Assembly (NCBI GenBank): GCA_004213835.1
Contig: SHAE01000004.1
Location: forward strand, 1 to 43,264
Source of the DNA: OM182 bacterium
GTDB taxonomy: Bacteria; Pseudomonadota; Gammaproteobacteria; Pseudomonadales; Azotimanducaceae
Reading direction: 5' to 3'
DNA length: 43,264 nucleotides
The notes under the pieces were generated by a model. That model made no database searches. It worked only from the letters and a program-made list of their open reading frames with translations, and was not told the DNA's origin. Shown here one piece after another: positions 35,465 through 43,264 of this stretch; the first letter of the stretch is position 1, and every line of letters starts with the position of its first letter. The translations under genes and the position numbers were made by a program.

Positions 35465-36721
35465 CTACCACAAATCGTATTTTTGCAGTTCCGCTCGCCC
35501 CACCACCATGTGATGGACTTCATCAGGGCCATCGGCAAAACGCAGATGGCGCATATCGGTGTACATGGTCGCCAAGGGCGTCCACTGCGAAATACCCGTA
35601 GCGCCATGCATTTGAATGGCTGCATCGATAATCTCGCATACCTTCTCAGGCACCATGGCCTTCACCGCGCTGACGTAGACTCGGGCCTCTTTGTTGCCCA
35701 GCACATCCATGGCCTTGGCGGCCTGCAGCACTGCCAAGCGCATAGCATTGATCTCGATGCGCGCGCGGGAAATGACTTCAATGTTCTTACCCAGCTTGGC
35801 AATTGGCTTACCGAAGGCAACACGCGTACCCGAGCGCTTGACCATAAGCTCTAGGGCTTTTTCTGCCTTGCCAATGGAGCGCATGCAGTGGTGAATGCGC
35901 CCCGGACCAAGGCGCACCTGAGAGATCTCAAAGCCTCGGCCTTCCCCGAGCAACATGTTTTCTTTTGGCACACGCACGTTATTGAAGCGAATGTGCATAT
36001 GACCGCGCGGTGCGTGGTCTTCACCAAACACCTGCATGCCCTCGAGTATTTCGACGCCCTCGGTATCCGTTGGCACCAGAATTTGCGATTGCTGACGACT
36101 GGGGGCGGCATCGGGGCTGGTTTTGACCATGGTAATCATGATCTTGCAGCGTGGATCACCGGCGCCGCTGATGTAGTACTTCTCACCGTTGATTACCCAA
36201 TCATCACCGTCGAGCACCGCTTGGGTGCTGATGTTCTTAGCATCCGACGATGGCAAGGATGGTTCAGTCATGGCGTAGGCAGAGCGAATCTCACCGTTGA
36301 GTAGGGGCTTTAACCAGCGCTCCTTTTGCTCTGGCGTACCCACCCGCTCAAGCACCTCCATGTTGCCGGTGTCGGGTGCACTACAGTTGAGTGTTTCAGA
36401 GGCCAGCGGCACCTTGCCCAACTCCGCAGCAATGTAGGCGTAATCCAAGTTTGTCAGGCCCTCGCCGGTATCTGAGTCGGGCAAAAAGAAATTCCACAGA
36501 CCGGATTCTTTGGCTTTGTTCTTCGCACCTTCCAGCAGTTCGAGCTGTCGTGGGTGCCAGCTCCAGCGGTCAGTTTTTTCGCTGTTCAGCGCGTAAAACT
36601 CTTCGACTATGGGCTCAACATGCTCAGTAATGTGGCGCTGTACGGCGTCCATCAGTGGCTGCGCTTGCGCCGACATGGCCAGTTCAAACAGATCGCTATC
36701 TAAATCTACGGCTTCGCTCAT
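35465..36721 (-). CDS. Acyl-CoA dehydrogenase
   Basis: 418 residues, three-domain flavoprotein. It shows SAYAMTEPS (FAD contact), WVINGEKYYISGAGD, RVPKENMLLGEGRGFEISQVRLGPGR and the C-terminal QMHGATGISQWTPLATMYTDMRHLRFADGPDEVH. It is closer to the long-chain ACAD10/11-like group than to short-chain enzymes, judging by the GP-R-I-H-H-C-M-R pattern. It oxidises an acyl-CoA to the 2-enoyl-CoA, passing electrons to ETF. GAGAGGG precedes the ATG. Divergent from the second dehydrogenase across 109 bases. Confidence 0.9.
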   Translation of the reverse strand: MSEAVDLDSDLFELAMSAQAQPLMDAVQRHITEHVEPIVEEFYALNSEKTDRWSWHPRQLELLEGAKNKAKESGLWNFFLPDSDTGEGLTNLDYAYIAAELGKVPLASETLNCSAPDTGNMEVLERVGTPEQKERWLKPLLNGEIRSAYAMTEPSLPSSDAKNISTQAVLDGDDWVINGEKYYISGAGDPRCKIMITMVKTSPDAAPSRQQSQILVPTDTEGVEILEGMQVFGEDHAPRGHMHIRFNNVRVPKENMLLGEGRGFEISQVRLGPGRIHHCMRSIGKAEKALELMVKRSGTRVAFGKPIAKLGKNIEVISRARIEINAMRLAVLQAAKAMDVLGNKEARVYVSAVKAMVPEKVCEIIDAAIQMHGATGISQWTPLATMYTDMRHLRFADGPDEVHHMVVGRAELQKYDLW

Positions 36722-36830
36722 CTTTCCCTCTCGTTTTTTTATTCAGCGCGCTTTGTACCTCTAGATTCGAAACGGGACAAGTTGCCGTGCTACATTCGCG
36801 AGCAGATCAATAACAAACTCGGGGGAGAAC

Positions 36831-38060
36831 ATGATCGACTTTACCATTCCAGAAGAGACCAAGGCCGTGCGCGATAAGGTGCGCGCCTTCGTACAAAGCG
36901 AGTGTCATCCGGCTGAAGAGGTTTGCACCGCAGACAATTTTGACGAGACCATGGCCGGGCTGCGCAGCAAGGCGCGTAGCCAAGGCCTGTGGTGCCCGTT
37001 TATTCCAACCGAACACGGCGGCATGGGCCTGCGCCCGCTGGCCAACGCCCTGGTGCAAATGGAATTAGGCGAAAGCCATCTTGGCGCGCTATCGCTGAAT
37101 ACCCAAGGCCCAGATGACGCCACCATGCTAACCCTGCTGGAACACGGCACCGACTTTCAAAAAGAAAAGTACTTAAAGCCGCTGCTCAACGGTGAAAAGC
37201 GTATCTGCTACTCCATGACCGAGAAGGCCGCTGGAGCAGACGCTACCGGTATGCAAACTACCGCCGTACTCGACGGCGACGAGTGGGTGCTCAATGGTGA
37301 GAAGTGGTTTAGCTCCTCCGCCAGCGTTGCCGACATCGCCGTGGTCATGGCCAAGACCGACCCAGATGCGCCGCGCCATGAGCAGTACAGTACCTTTATT
37401 GTCGAGCTGCCTAACCCGGGCTATCACATCGTGCGTAACATCGAGACCATGCAGCCCCATACCGACTTAGGCCTAAAACTCGGTGGCAGTCACTCGGAAA
37501 TCAAAATTGAAAATCTGCGCGTGCCGCGCGAGAACATTCTCGGTGGCCAGGGCCAAGGCTTCAACATGGGCCAACACCGCTTGGCCTACGGTCGGCTGCG
37601 TCACGGCATGCACAATGTTGCCATGGCCCAGCGAGCGTTGGATTTGGCTGCCAAGCATGTGACCAACCGCAGCACCTTTGGTGAACGACTGGCGGATCGC
37701 CAAGGCGTGCGCTGGATGCTGGCGGATTGCGCGTCAGAGATTTACAAGGCGCGATTGATGCTGCTGCACATCGCCTACAAGGCTGAGAACGGCATGGATC
37801 TGCGCAACGAAAATGGTATCGCCAAGGTCTTCTTAGCGAACATGGTGCATCAGGTTGTCGATACCGCACTGCAGCTGCATGGCGCACTCGGCTACAGCCA
37901 CGACACGCCACTCGCGCGCTGGTACACCGGCATTCGCTCCCAGCGTCTGGTGGACGGACCAGATGAAGTGCACCGCTGGCGCACGGGTGCCAACGTCATC
38001 AAAGCCTTTGAAAAACATGGCACCACGGCATCAGTCTGTGGCGGCGAGCTATTCGACTGA
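36831..38060 (+). CDS. Acyl-CoA dehydrogenase, second copy
   Basis: 409 residues, the same subfamily as its divergent neighbour but clearly different in sequence. Signatures are CYSMTEKAAGADATGM, WVLNGEKWFSSSASVADI, RVPRENILGGQGQGFNMGQHRLAYGRLRH and LQLHGALGYSHDTPLARWY, then RLVDGPDEVHRW. Preceded by a good ribosome site (GGGGGAG 5 bases before ATG). The head-to-head pair probably shares a control region and acts on related acyl-CoAs. Chain length cannot be read from sequence. Confidence 0.9.
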   Translation: MIDFTIPEETKAVRDKVRAFVQSECHPAEEVCTADNFDETMAGLRSKARSQGLWCPFIPTEHGGMGLRPLANALVQMELGESHLGALSLNTQGPDDATMLTLLEHGTDFQKEKYLKPLLNGEKRICYSMTEKAAGADATGMQTTAVLDGDEWVLNGEKWFSSSASVADIAVVMAKTDPDAPRHEQYSTFIVELPNPGYHIVRNIETMQPHTDLGLKLGGSHSEIKIENLRVPRENILGGQGQGFNMGQHRLAYGRLRHGMHNVAMAQRALDLAAKHVTNRSTFGERLADRQGVRWMLADCASEIYKARLMLLHIAYKAENGMDLRNENGIAKVFLANMVHQVVDTALQLHGALGYSHDTPLARWYTGIRSQRLVDGPDEVHRWRTGANVIKAFEKHGTTASVCGGELFD

Positions 38061-38202
38061 CAGCCACTTAGGGCGCCAAGCACTCGCGGCAAGGCCGAGG
38101 CACACGCCAGTGTGATCTCGGTCGCGGTGCAACATGTCATTGCCCAGCAACCATCATCGCTGTAGCGTCACCTTTTGATTCACACAAAGGCTCTCCAGAG
38201 TG

Positions 38203-39123
38203 ATGCAACAAGGTAATGGGACTTGTATTGGCCTCGTGGTCGTGAGCGCTCTCGCCCTATCAGCTTGTGGCGGCGGCAGTAGCGACGGCGCTGACACGAT
38301 GACCGCCGGTGCAGGCGTCAACAGTGCCCCTGCCATCACATCCCAAGGTGAGGTTTCGGTGGCGGAAAATACCACCTTGGTACTCGAAGTCGCTGCCAGC
38401 GATGCCGAGGGCGACGCTCTCACCTTCACCCTCAGTGGCGCTGACGCGAGTCTGTTCAGCATCGGCGAGAGCGGCGCGCTGAGTTTTGCGGCGGCACCTG
38501 ACTTTGAAGGTCCCGAGGATGACGGCGGCGACAATGTCTACAACCTGACGGTGACGGTTTCCGACGGCTCGGCCAACGATTCGTTAGCGATTGTTGCCAC
38601 GGTAACCAACGACGAAAGTGATGACTTTCAGCTCACCGCAAGCGCTTTCGATACGGGCACGGCCATACCGCTCATACACGCCTGTGCCGATCTCGGCGGT
38701 AACAACTACTCACCTCAACTCAGCTGGCTCAACGCTCCGGCAACAACCGACTCCTATGCCTTGATCATCGACGATGAAACCGCCCCATGTGGCACCGATG
38801 CTAATGCTTGTGTGCACTGGAATTTATTAAACATCGACGCCACCGTTGAGCGCTTGGTGGAAGACGTCGATCCGGCAACGCTAACTGACGACACCGGCTT
38901 CAGTGATGTGGTTGAAGGCTTGACCTATGCGGGCACAAACGACTACGAGGGACCCTGTCCGCCACAGGGCAATGCCCATACCTATTACGTCGTCCTCTAT
39001 GCCTTGAGTGCGGACCAACCGCGAATGACGCGTCTTGATGCGCTCACGCGCAGCGAATTTGAAGAGGCCTACGCCGACAATATTCTCGCCCAGACAACCA
39101 TTACTGGCACCTTTTCGCGCTAG
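38203..39123 (+). CDS. Lipoprotein: cadherin-like domain fused to a PEBP domain
   Basis: 306 residues. The lipobox LSAC puts the lipidated Cys at 22, followed by GGGSS. Residues about 42-145 are a cadherin-like Ig domain (AENTTLVLEVAASDAEGDAL, LTVTVSDGSANDS). Residues about 150-306 are a phosphatidylethanolamine-binding protein domain of the YbhB type (SPQLSWLNAP, IIDDETAPCGT, ACVHWNLLNI, YEGPCPPQGNAHTYYVVLYAL). PEBP domains bind anionic ligands; their bacterial role is unclear. A GTG one codon earlier is an alternative start. Its stop overlaps that of the convergent gene (CTAG). Confidence 0.82.
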   Translation: MQQGNGTCIGLVVVSALALSACGGGSSDGADTMTAGAGVNSAPAITSQGEVSVAENTTLVLEVAASDAEGDALTFTLSGADASLFSIGESGALSFAAAPDFEGPEDDGGDNVYNLTVTVSDGSANDSLAIVATVTNDESDDFQLTASAFDTGTAIPLIHACADLGGNNYSPQLSWLNAPATTDSYALIIDDETAPCGTDANACVHWNLLNIDATVERLVEDVDPATLTDDTGFSDVVEGLTYAGTNDYEGPCPPQGNAHTYYVVLYALSADQPRMTRLDALTRSEFEEAYADNILAQTTITGTFSR

Positions 39124-39740
39124 CGCGCGGCTCGATACATTGGATGCACTGGCGGCGAACTTGCGCTTTGAATACGCCCCATTACCTCAAAACCGTGACG
39201 CTCATACAGCGTGATGTTGGCTGGATTCGAAGACTCTAAGTAGGCCGGCAAGCCCTGTGCATCGCATTGGGCGAGGGCGTATTTCATCAGCTTCGCACCG
39301 AAGCCCTGTCCTTGGTGGCATGGGTCAACCCCGATTAGGGGCAGGTACCAGCAGGGATCTACCGGGTGATAGCTCTGCATTTCACCCAGCACGCGGGTCA
39401 CCTCATCGAGTCTCTCGGGCGCAACGATCTCCACCAAAATTTGCCCAAAGGCCTCTTCCGCCGCCTCGTCCGCCGCCTCGTCCTCGTGGCCCGGTGGCAC
39501 CCACAAGGCGGCCCCAGCAAAGCCTGATACTTCATAAGCGGTACCAGCCGCAAAGGCCGCGCCGCCAAAGGCATCGAAAATGCGCACGCCGTAGGTTAAG
39601 TAGCTCTCTGCTTGGGGCACAACCCAGCGCGTTAGTGGGTCGGCGGCAAAGGCTGCCACGATGGTATGCAGGGCTTTTGCTTTGTCGGCATGGGCAACGA
39701 CGCTAACCTCAGGCATATCTGGGACAGGCATATCACTCAC
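39120..39740 (-). CDS. GNAT-family N-acetyltransferase
   Basis: 206 residues. The acetyl-CoA motif A is LIGVDPCHQGQGFGAKLMKY (Q-x-G-x-G variant) and motif B is LESSNPANITLYERHGF. Members acetylate amines on small molecules or proteins. GTG 39740 fits best, with AAGGA 7 bases upstream. The N-terminus repeats a short DMP(V/E) pattern (VSDMPVPDMPEV), so alternative ATG starts exist within 10 codons. Acceptor unknown. Confidence 0.82.
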   Translation of the reverse strand: MSDMPVPDMPEVSVVAHADKAKALHTIVAAFAADPLTRWVVPQAESYLTYGVRIFDAFGGAAFAAGTAYEVSGFAGAALWVPPGHEDEAADEAAEEAFGQILVEIVAPERLDEVTRVLGEMQSYHPVDPCWYLPLIGVDPCHQGQGFGAKLMKYALAQCDAQGLPAYLESSNPANITLYERHGFEVMGRIQSASSPPVHPMYRAAR

Positions 39741-39805
39741 AGGCAAATCCTTGTTGTCGTTGTTCTCTCACTCACCGAACGCAGCAACGCATTGCGCTCT
39801 GCAGC

Positions 39806-40528
39806 CTAAAAACTCAGCTGCCAGCCATTGTCTCTCAGCCACTGCCTCTTCATTTTGTACTGCGGCTCGACTCGCTCAACCTCAGACCAGAAGCGTTTGC
39901 TATGATTCATTTCCAGCAGGTGACAAAGTTCATGCACCACCACGTAGTCCATGATGTGCATCGGTGCGTGAATGAGCCGCCAGTTCAACTGAATACTGCC
40001 GTCGGGCTTGCAGCTACCCCATCGTGCCCGATAGTCCTTGATTTGAATTTTCGTCGGTGCCGCCCCGACCCGTTGTTTGTAAACGTTGACGCAAAAGTTC
40101 AGCTCCTCAACGGCTCGCCGATAGAGCCACTGCTCCACCAATGCGCGTATTTGGTCTGTGTCAGCGAGCACATCAGCGGCAGCGTGGATCTCTAGGCAGT
40201 CGGCACTTTGTACCACCTGCATGTGGCCCGACTCACACAGTCGTAGCGATAGGCGCTTACCCTGCACCAAAATCTGAGAACCATTCGTCAGCGTTGCGCT
40301 GATCTCAGCTTGCTCGGCAATACCCGCTCTCTTGCGCTTGGCCTCGGCGGTTTTTCGCTCAATCCAGGTGGTTTTTTCAGCCACCAGTTCGTGAATGCGA
40401 GCCAGCGGCAGGTCTGCCGGCACACGTACAGAGACTCCCTCTAAATCAACCTTGATGACGGCGGTTTTCCGTCGCGTCGAGCGCACGACTGTCACTTCAA
40501 AGTTCTCGAATGTCAGCGTCTCTGCCAT
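39806..40528 (-). CDS. YgjP/SprT-like zinc metallopeptidase
   Basis: 240 residues, cytoplasmic. The zinc site HELCH (His199, Glu200, His203), with a further His209 in EMNHSKRFW, sits in a region highly typical of the YgjP family (DYRARWGSC, LNWRLIHAP, DYVVVHELCHL). The preceding half is a beta-rich domain (RSTRRKTAVIKV). Related SprT-type proteins act on protein or DNA-protein targets, but YgjP substrates are unproven. ATG 40528 is chosen over TTG 40558; neither has a clear ribosome site. Confidence 0.87.
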   Translation of the reverse strand: MAETLTFENFEVTVVRSTRRKTAVIKVDLEGVSVRVPADLPLARIHELVAEKTTWIERKTAEAKRKRAGIAEQAEISATLTNGSQILVQGKRLSLRLCESGHMQVVQSADCLEIHAAADVLADTDQIRALVEQWLYRRAVEELNFCVNVYKQRVGAAPTKIQIKDYRARWGSCKPDGSIQLNWRLIHAPMHIMDYVVVHELCHLLEMNHSKRFWSEVERVEPQYKMKRQWLRDNGWQLSF

Positions 40529-40691
40529 GGCGATATTGTGACCGAATTTAGGCGCCAACGTGAACGCTATCGCTTGCAGCGAGAATTGCTGAAAAGGCTA
40601 TTGCGACACAGTTAAGTCCTCATCCGCGCATTGAAAGCGCGCCCAAAGTGCCCTACAACACCGGCAATACTTCTGTTCTCGAGATCGTCCA

Positions 40692-42350
40692 ATGAGCTTG
40701 CAGCAACAACGTCGTAAACCATCGTCCATCGTCGCAGTCATGCTAACCGGCCTGATGCTTTCGGCCTGCGGAGGCGGGGGCGGCTCTTCAAGCCCGCAGC
40801 CGACGGCTGTGAATCAAACAACCAATACCGGCACGACGCAGACCGGGAACACCAACAACTCTGGCTTCGTCGCCGGTGTTTTTCAGTTCTCCAGCGTTTT
40901 CAAAGACTCCTGCGGTGCACCGCGCACCAGCACCGCTAGCGAGACCTTCCCTGATATGCAAGGGAGCTTTGCAGACGAGGGTTACTGGCTACGGTCTTGG
41001 TCTAACGACACCTATCTGTGGTACGACGAGATCCAAGACAGAGACCCAGGCCTTTACGCAACGTCTGCTGCAGGCGTTGCCGAGTACTTTGAACTGCTCA
41101 AAACCGAGGCAACCACGCCGTCGGGTAACCCCAAGGACCGCTTTCATTTCACTCGCGACACAGCCGAGTACTTGGCCGAGAGCCAGCAGGGTATTACCTT
41201 TGGCTATGGAGCAACGTACAAGCTCATCAGCAGTTCGGCGCCGCGAGAGTTAGTCATCGTGCTGGTGAACGACAATTCGCCCGCCGCGGATGCGGGGTTG
41301 CAACGCGGCGCGCGCATCGTGACGGTAGACGGCGTAGATCTTATCAACGGCAGTGATGCCGATACCCTCAACGCCGGGTTATGGCCTAACCAGGTCAATG
41401 AAGATCACAGTTTCGAGGTGCTCGACCCCGGTGCCACAGAGCGCCGCGCGATCACCATGACATCTGCGCAAATCGACACCGACGCGGTGCCGCAGACGCG
41501 CATCATCGACACTGACTCGGGCAAGGTGGGCTACTTGCTGTTTACCGATCACATTCTCACCGCAGAACAGCAGCTGGTGGATGCGGTGACGCAAATGCGC
41601 GGCGCCAACATTACCGACCTAGTGTTGGACCTGCGCTACAACCGAGGCGGTTATTTGTACCTGGCCAATCAAGTGTCCTACATGATTGCTGGCGCGGGGG
41701 TCAGTGGCCAAACCTTCAACTCACTGCAATTCAACGAGAAGAATCCTGGGGTCAACCCGGTCACCGGCGGCGCGGTGAGTGCTGATGCCTTTTTGACCAC
41801 CACAACAGAGAATGCAGCACCGGCGGGTGCAGCCCTCCCCACGTTGGCATTGCCGCAACCACGGGTTTTTGTGCTCACCACCAGCAGTACCTGCTCGGCC
41901 TCAGAGGCGATCATTAACGGCCTGCGCGGCGTGGGCGTCGAGGTCATTCAGTTTGGCTCTACCACCTGCGGCAAACCCTATGGCTTTTATCCCCAAGACA
42001 ATTGCGGCACCACCTATTTCACCACCCAATTCCGTTCGGTTAATGCAGCTGGCTTTGGCGACTATCCCGACGGCTTCTCGCCGGTTAATAGCACCGAATC
42101 CACCGTCGGGGTAACCTTGCCCGGCTGCCAAGCCGTTGACGATTACACGCCATTGGGCGAAACCACCGAACCCATGCTCGCCGCAGCCTTGGCCTACCGA
42201 CAAAACGGCGGGGTCTGCAGTGGAGCGAGCAGTCAAGGCACCATTCGCGGGGTGCTCTCCAGCTTGAACCAAGGTTCATTGATCGGCCCCACCGGCACCT
42301 TGGGCGGGGATATGGGCGGCAATATGTACATTCGGCCCTCAGATGGCTGA
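40692..42350 (+). CDS. S41-family (CTP-like) peptidase lipoprotein
   Basis: 552 residues. Lipobox LSAC gives lipidation at Cys26, then a GGGGG-SSS linker and a Thr/Asn-rich spacer to about 58. A PDZ-like domain (about 155-250) contains SPAADAGLQRGARIVTVDG. The protease core shows LVLDLRYNRGG, Ser402 in TCSASE as nucleophile and Lys428 in TTCGKPYG as general base. It likely works in the periplasm, lipid-anchored. Extra cysteines (such as DNCGTTYF, GVCSG) suggest disulfides. The C-terminal stretch is Gly-rich. Confidence 0.88.
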   Translation: MSLQQQRRKPSSIVAVMLTGLMLSACGGGGGSSSPQPTAVNQTTNTGTTQTGNTNNSGFVAGVFQFSSVFKDSCGAPRTSTASETFPDMQGSFADEGYWLRSWSNDTYLWYDEIQDRDPGLYATSAAGVAEYFELLKTEATTPSGNPKDRFHFTRDTAEYLAESQQGITFGYGATYKLISSSAPRELVIVLVNDNSPAADAGLQRGARIVTVDGVDLINGSDADTLNAGLWPNQVNEDHSFEVLDPGATERRAITMTSAQIDTDAVPQTRIIDTDSGKVGYLLFTDHILTAEQQLVDAVTQMRGANITDLVLDLRYNRGGYLYLANQVSYMIAGAGVSGQTFNSLQFNEKNPGVNPVTGGAVSADAFLTTTTENAAPAGAALPTLALPQPRVFVLTTSSTCSASEAIINGLRGVGVEVIQFGSTTCGKPYGFYPQDNCGTTYFTTQFRSVNAAGFGDYPDGFSPVNSTESTVGVTLPGCQAVDDYTPLGETTEPMLAAALAYRQNGGVCSGASSQGTIRGVLSSLNQGSLIGPTGTLGGDMGGNMYIRPSDG

Positions 42351-42480
42351 GCCTCAGGCCTTAACCTCTTGCCTGTCAGCCTTGGGTCGAAAGAGGATAT
42401 CTTCACGGATGTAGCGTCCACCGAAAGTTTGTGCCACTGTTTGATTTCGTGACAGACAACATGACTTGGGGGATAGGATC

Positions 42481-43173
42481 ATGAAGACACCAAACAAATC
42501 CATACTCCTCGTTGAGGATCACCAAGAGTTGGCGGAGACCGTGGGGGCCTATCTGGAGGCCAGCGGCTACATTGTGGACTACGCCACCGATGGGCTAACC
42601 GCCATGCACCTTGGTGTCACCAATATCTACGAAGCCATCGTGCTGGACGTGATGTTGCCCGGTGTCGATGGTCTGACGGTTTGCAAGCGTCTGCGTGACG
42701 ATGCCAACGTAACCACACCCATCATTATGCTGACCGCCCGAGATCAGTTGACCGATAAGCTCAAGGGCTTTGAATCTGGCGCGGATGACTACCTGATCAA
42801 GCCCTTCGACATGCCGGAGCTAGAAGCGCGGCTCGAAGCGGTTATCAGGCGCAGCCAGCATCTGGAGAAGGAATACCATGTGGGCGGTCTGACGCTCAAT
42901 CTCGACACCATGGAAGTGGTACGAGACGAACAACCCCTGACGCTCTCGAGGACCCTGTTCAACATTCTGCATGTGCTCATTCGAGAATCACCCAAGGTAG
43001 TGACTAGGGCGGCATTAGAGCGGGAACTCTGGGGTGATGAGCCGCCGGATAGCGACACCTTGCGCAGCCATATATATAACCTGCGTCGCATTATCGACCG
43101 ACCCTTTGAGGAGCCGCTGCTGCAGACTCGTCAAGGTCAGGGTTATTGCCTGCGCAAAGCAACCGCCGAGTAA
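42481..43173 (+). CDS. OmpR/PhoB-family response regulator
   Basis: 230 residues. The receiver domain (1-120) has Asp13, phospho-acceptor Asp56 (VLDVMLPG), Thr85 and Lys107. The winged-helix DNA-binding domain follows (about 135-228: LTLSRTLFNILHVLIRE, SDTLRSHIYNLRRII, QGQGYCL). The ATG is preceded by GGGGGA 7 bases upstream. No histidine kinase is in the window; a partner may lie beyond the right edge, although 91 bases pass without a start. Confidence 0.92.
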   Translation: MKTPNKSILLVEDHQELAETVGAYLEASGYIVDYATDGLTAMHLGVTNIYEAIVLDVMLPGVDGLTVCKRLRDDANVTTPIIMLTARDQLTDKLKGFESGADDYLIKPFDMPELEARLEAVIRRSQHLEKEYHVGGLTLNLDTMEVVRDEQPLTLSRTLFNILHVLIRESPKVVTRAALERELWGDEPPDSDTLRSHIYNLRRIIDRPFEEPLLQTRQGQGYCLRKATAE

Positions 43174-43209
43174 AAGACGGCATCTGGCACCATGCCTAGG
43201 TATTGAAAG

Positions 43210-43225
43210 CGTGATCTAGTTCACA
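43210..43225. promoter_or_regulatory. CRP-like site at the right edge
   Basis: CGTGATCTAGTTCACA matches the CRP consensus TGTGA-N6-TCACA at 9 of 10 positions. TTGACA follows at 43232-43237, a perfect -35, so the site likely serves a gene beyond the window. Confidence 0.5.
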
Positions 43226-43264
43226 TTTTCTTTGACAAAATAAAGACAACGCCTGGGCTAAGTT

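Noticed and set aside
43179-43196. Terminator after the response regulator
   Set aside because: The stem is only 5 bp (GGCAT/ATGCC) with an 8-base loop and no T-run.

Overview
The window is dense, single-chromosome-style DNA of a marine, aerobic, polarly flagellated gammaproteobacterium. The content (proteorhodopsin with its retinal genes, COQ7-type ubiquinone hydroxylase, flagellin, acyl-CoA dehydrogenases, an MlrC-type metalloprotein, haloalkane dehalogenase-like and phytanoyl-CoA dioxygenase-like enzymes, GGG-rich lipoproteins) resembles the OM60/NOR5 (Halieaceae) group and relatives. That placement is inference from gene content only. No rRNA, tRNA, insertion sequence, CRISPR array or phage gene was seen.

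Layout. 1-8.5 kb: the start of a secreted protein (open at the left edge), a VOC protein, a periplasmic S9 peptidase, a lone 1000-residue flagellin with a large inserted middle region and a well-formed sigma-54 promoter, a class I haloalkane dehalogenase-like hydrolase, and a secreted duplicated-domain protein. 8.7-11.2 kb: a GPH-type sugar symporter and a GST. 11.2-14.2 kb: a metal-handling cassette. A BNR/Asp-box lipoprotein with a CDCC motif is divergent from a four-gene operon (outer-membrane barrel, periplasmic HMA protein, MerT-like membrane protein, CsoR-type repressor). A CsoR-like operator covers the operon's first start codon. 14.2-19.7 kb: PhyH dioxygenase, MlrC, LLM flavin monooxygenase, periplasmic MBL hydrolase. 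19.3-22.1 kb: a cytoplasmic Mo-bisMGD oxidoreductase overlapping a previously uncalled 45-residue ORF and followed by a DUF7009-like gene.

22.2-31.2 kb is a light island, all on the plus strand: COQ7-like hydroxylase, a cryptochrome/photolyase coupled to it by a stop/start overlap, a 594-base non-coding stretch, a proteorhodopsin (D77/T81/E88 pump triad, Q85 blue-tuned), a strong hairpin, then crtE-crtI-crtB-crtY-blh. The crt and blh genes mostly overlap at stop and start codons and make retinal from isoprenoid diphosphates through beta-carotene.

31.2-43.3 kb is mostly ordinary catabolic and envelope content: a small membrane-anchored protein, a beta-lactamase-fold hydrolase, a dimethylglycine/sarcosine dehydrogenase-like fusion, two divergent acyl-CoA dehydrogenases, a cadherin-like/PEBP lipoprotein, a GNAT acetyltransferase, a YgjP-type metallopeptidase, an S41 peptidase lipoprotein and an OmpR-type response regulator, ending in a CRP-like site.

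The best candidates for something undescribed are the CsoR-controlled trans-envelope metal cassette, the flagellin with tandem adhesin-like inserts, and the small coupled ORF behind the Mo enzyme.
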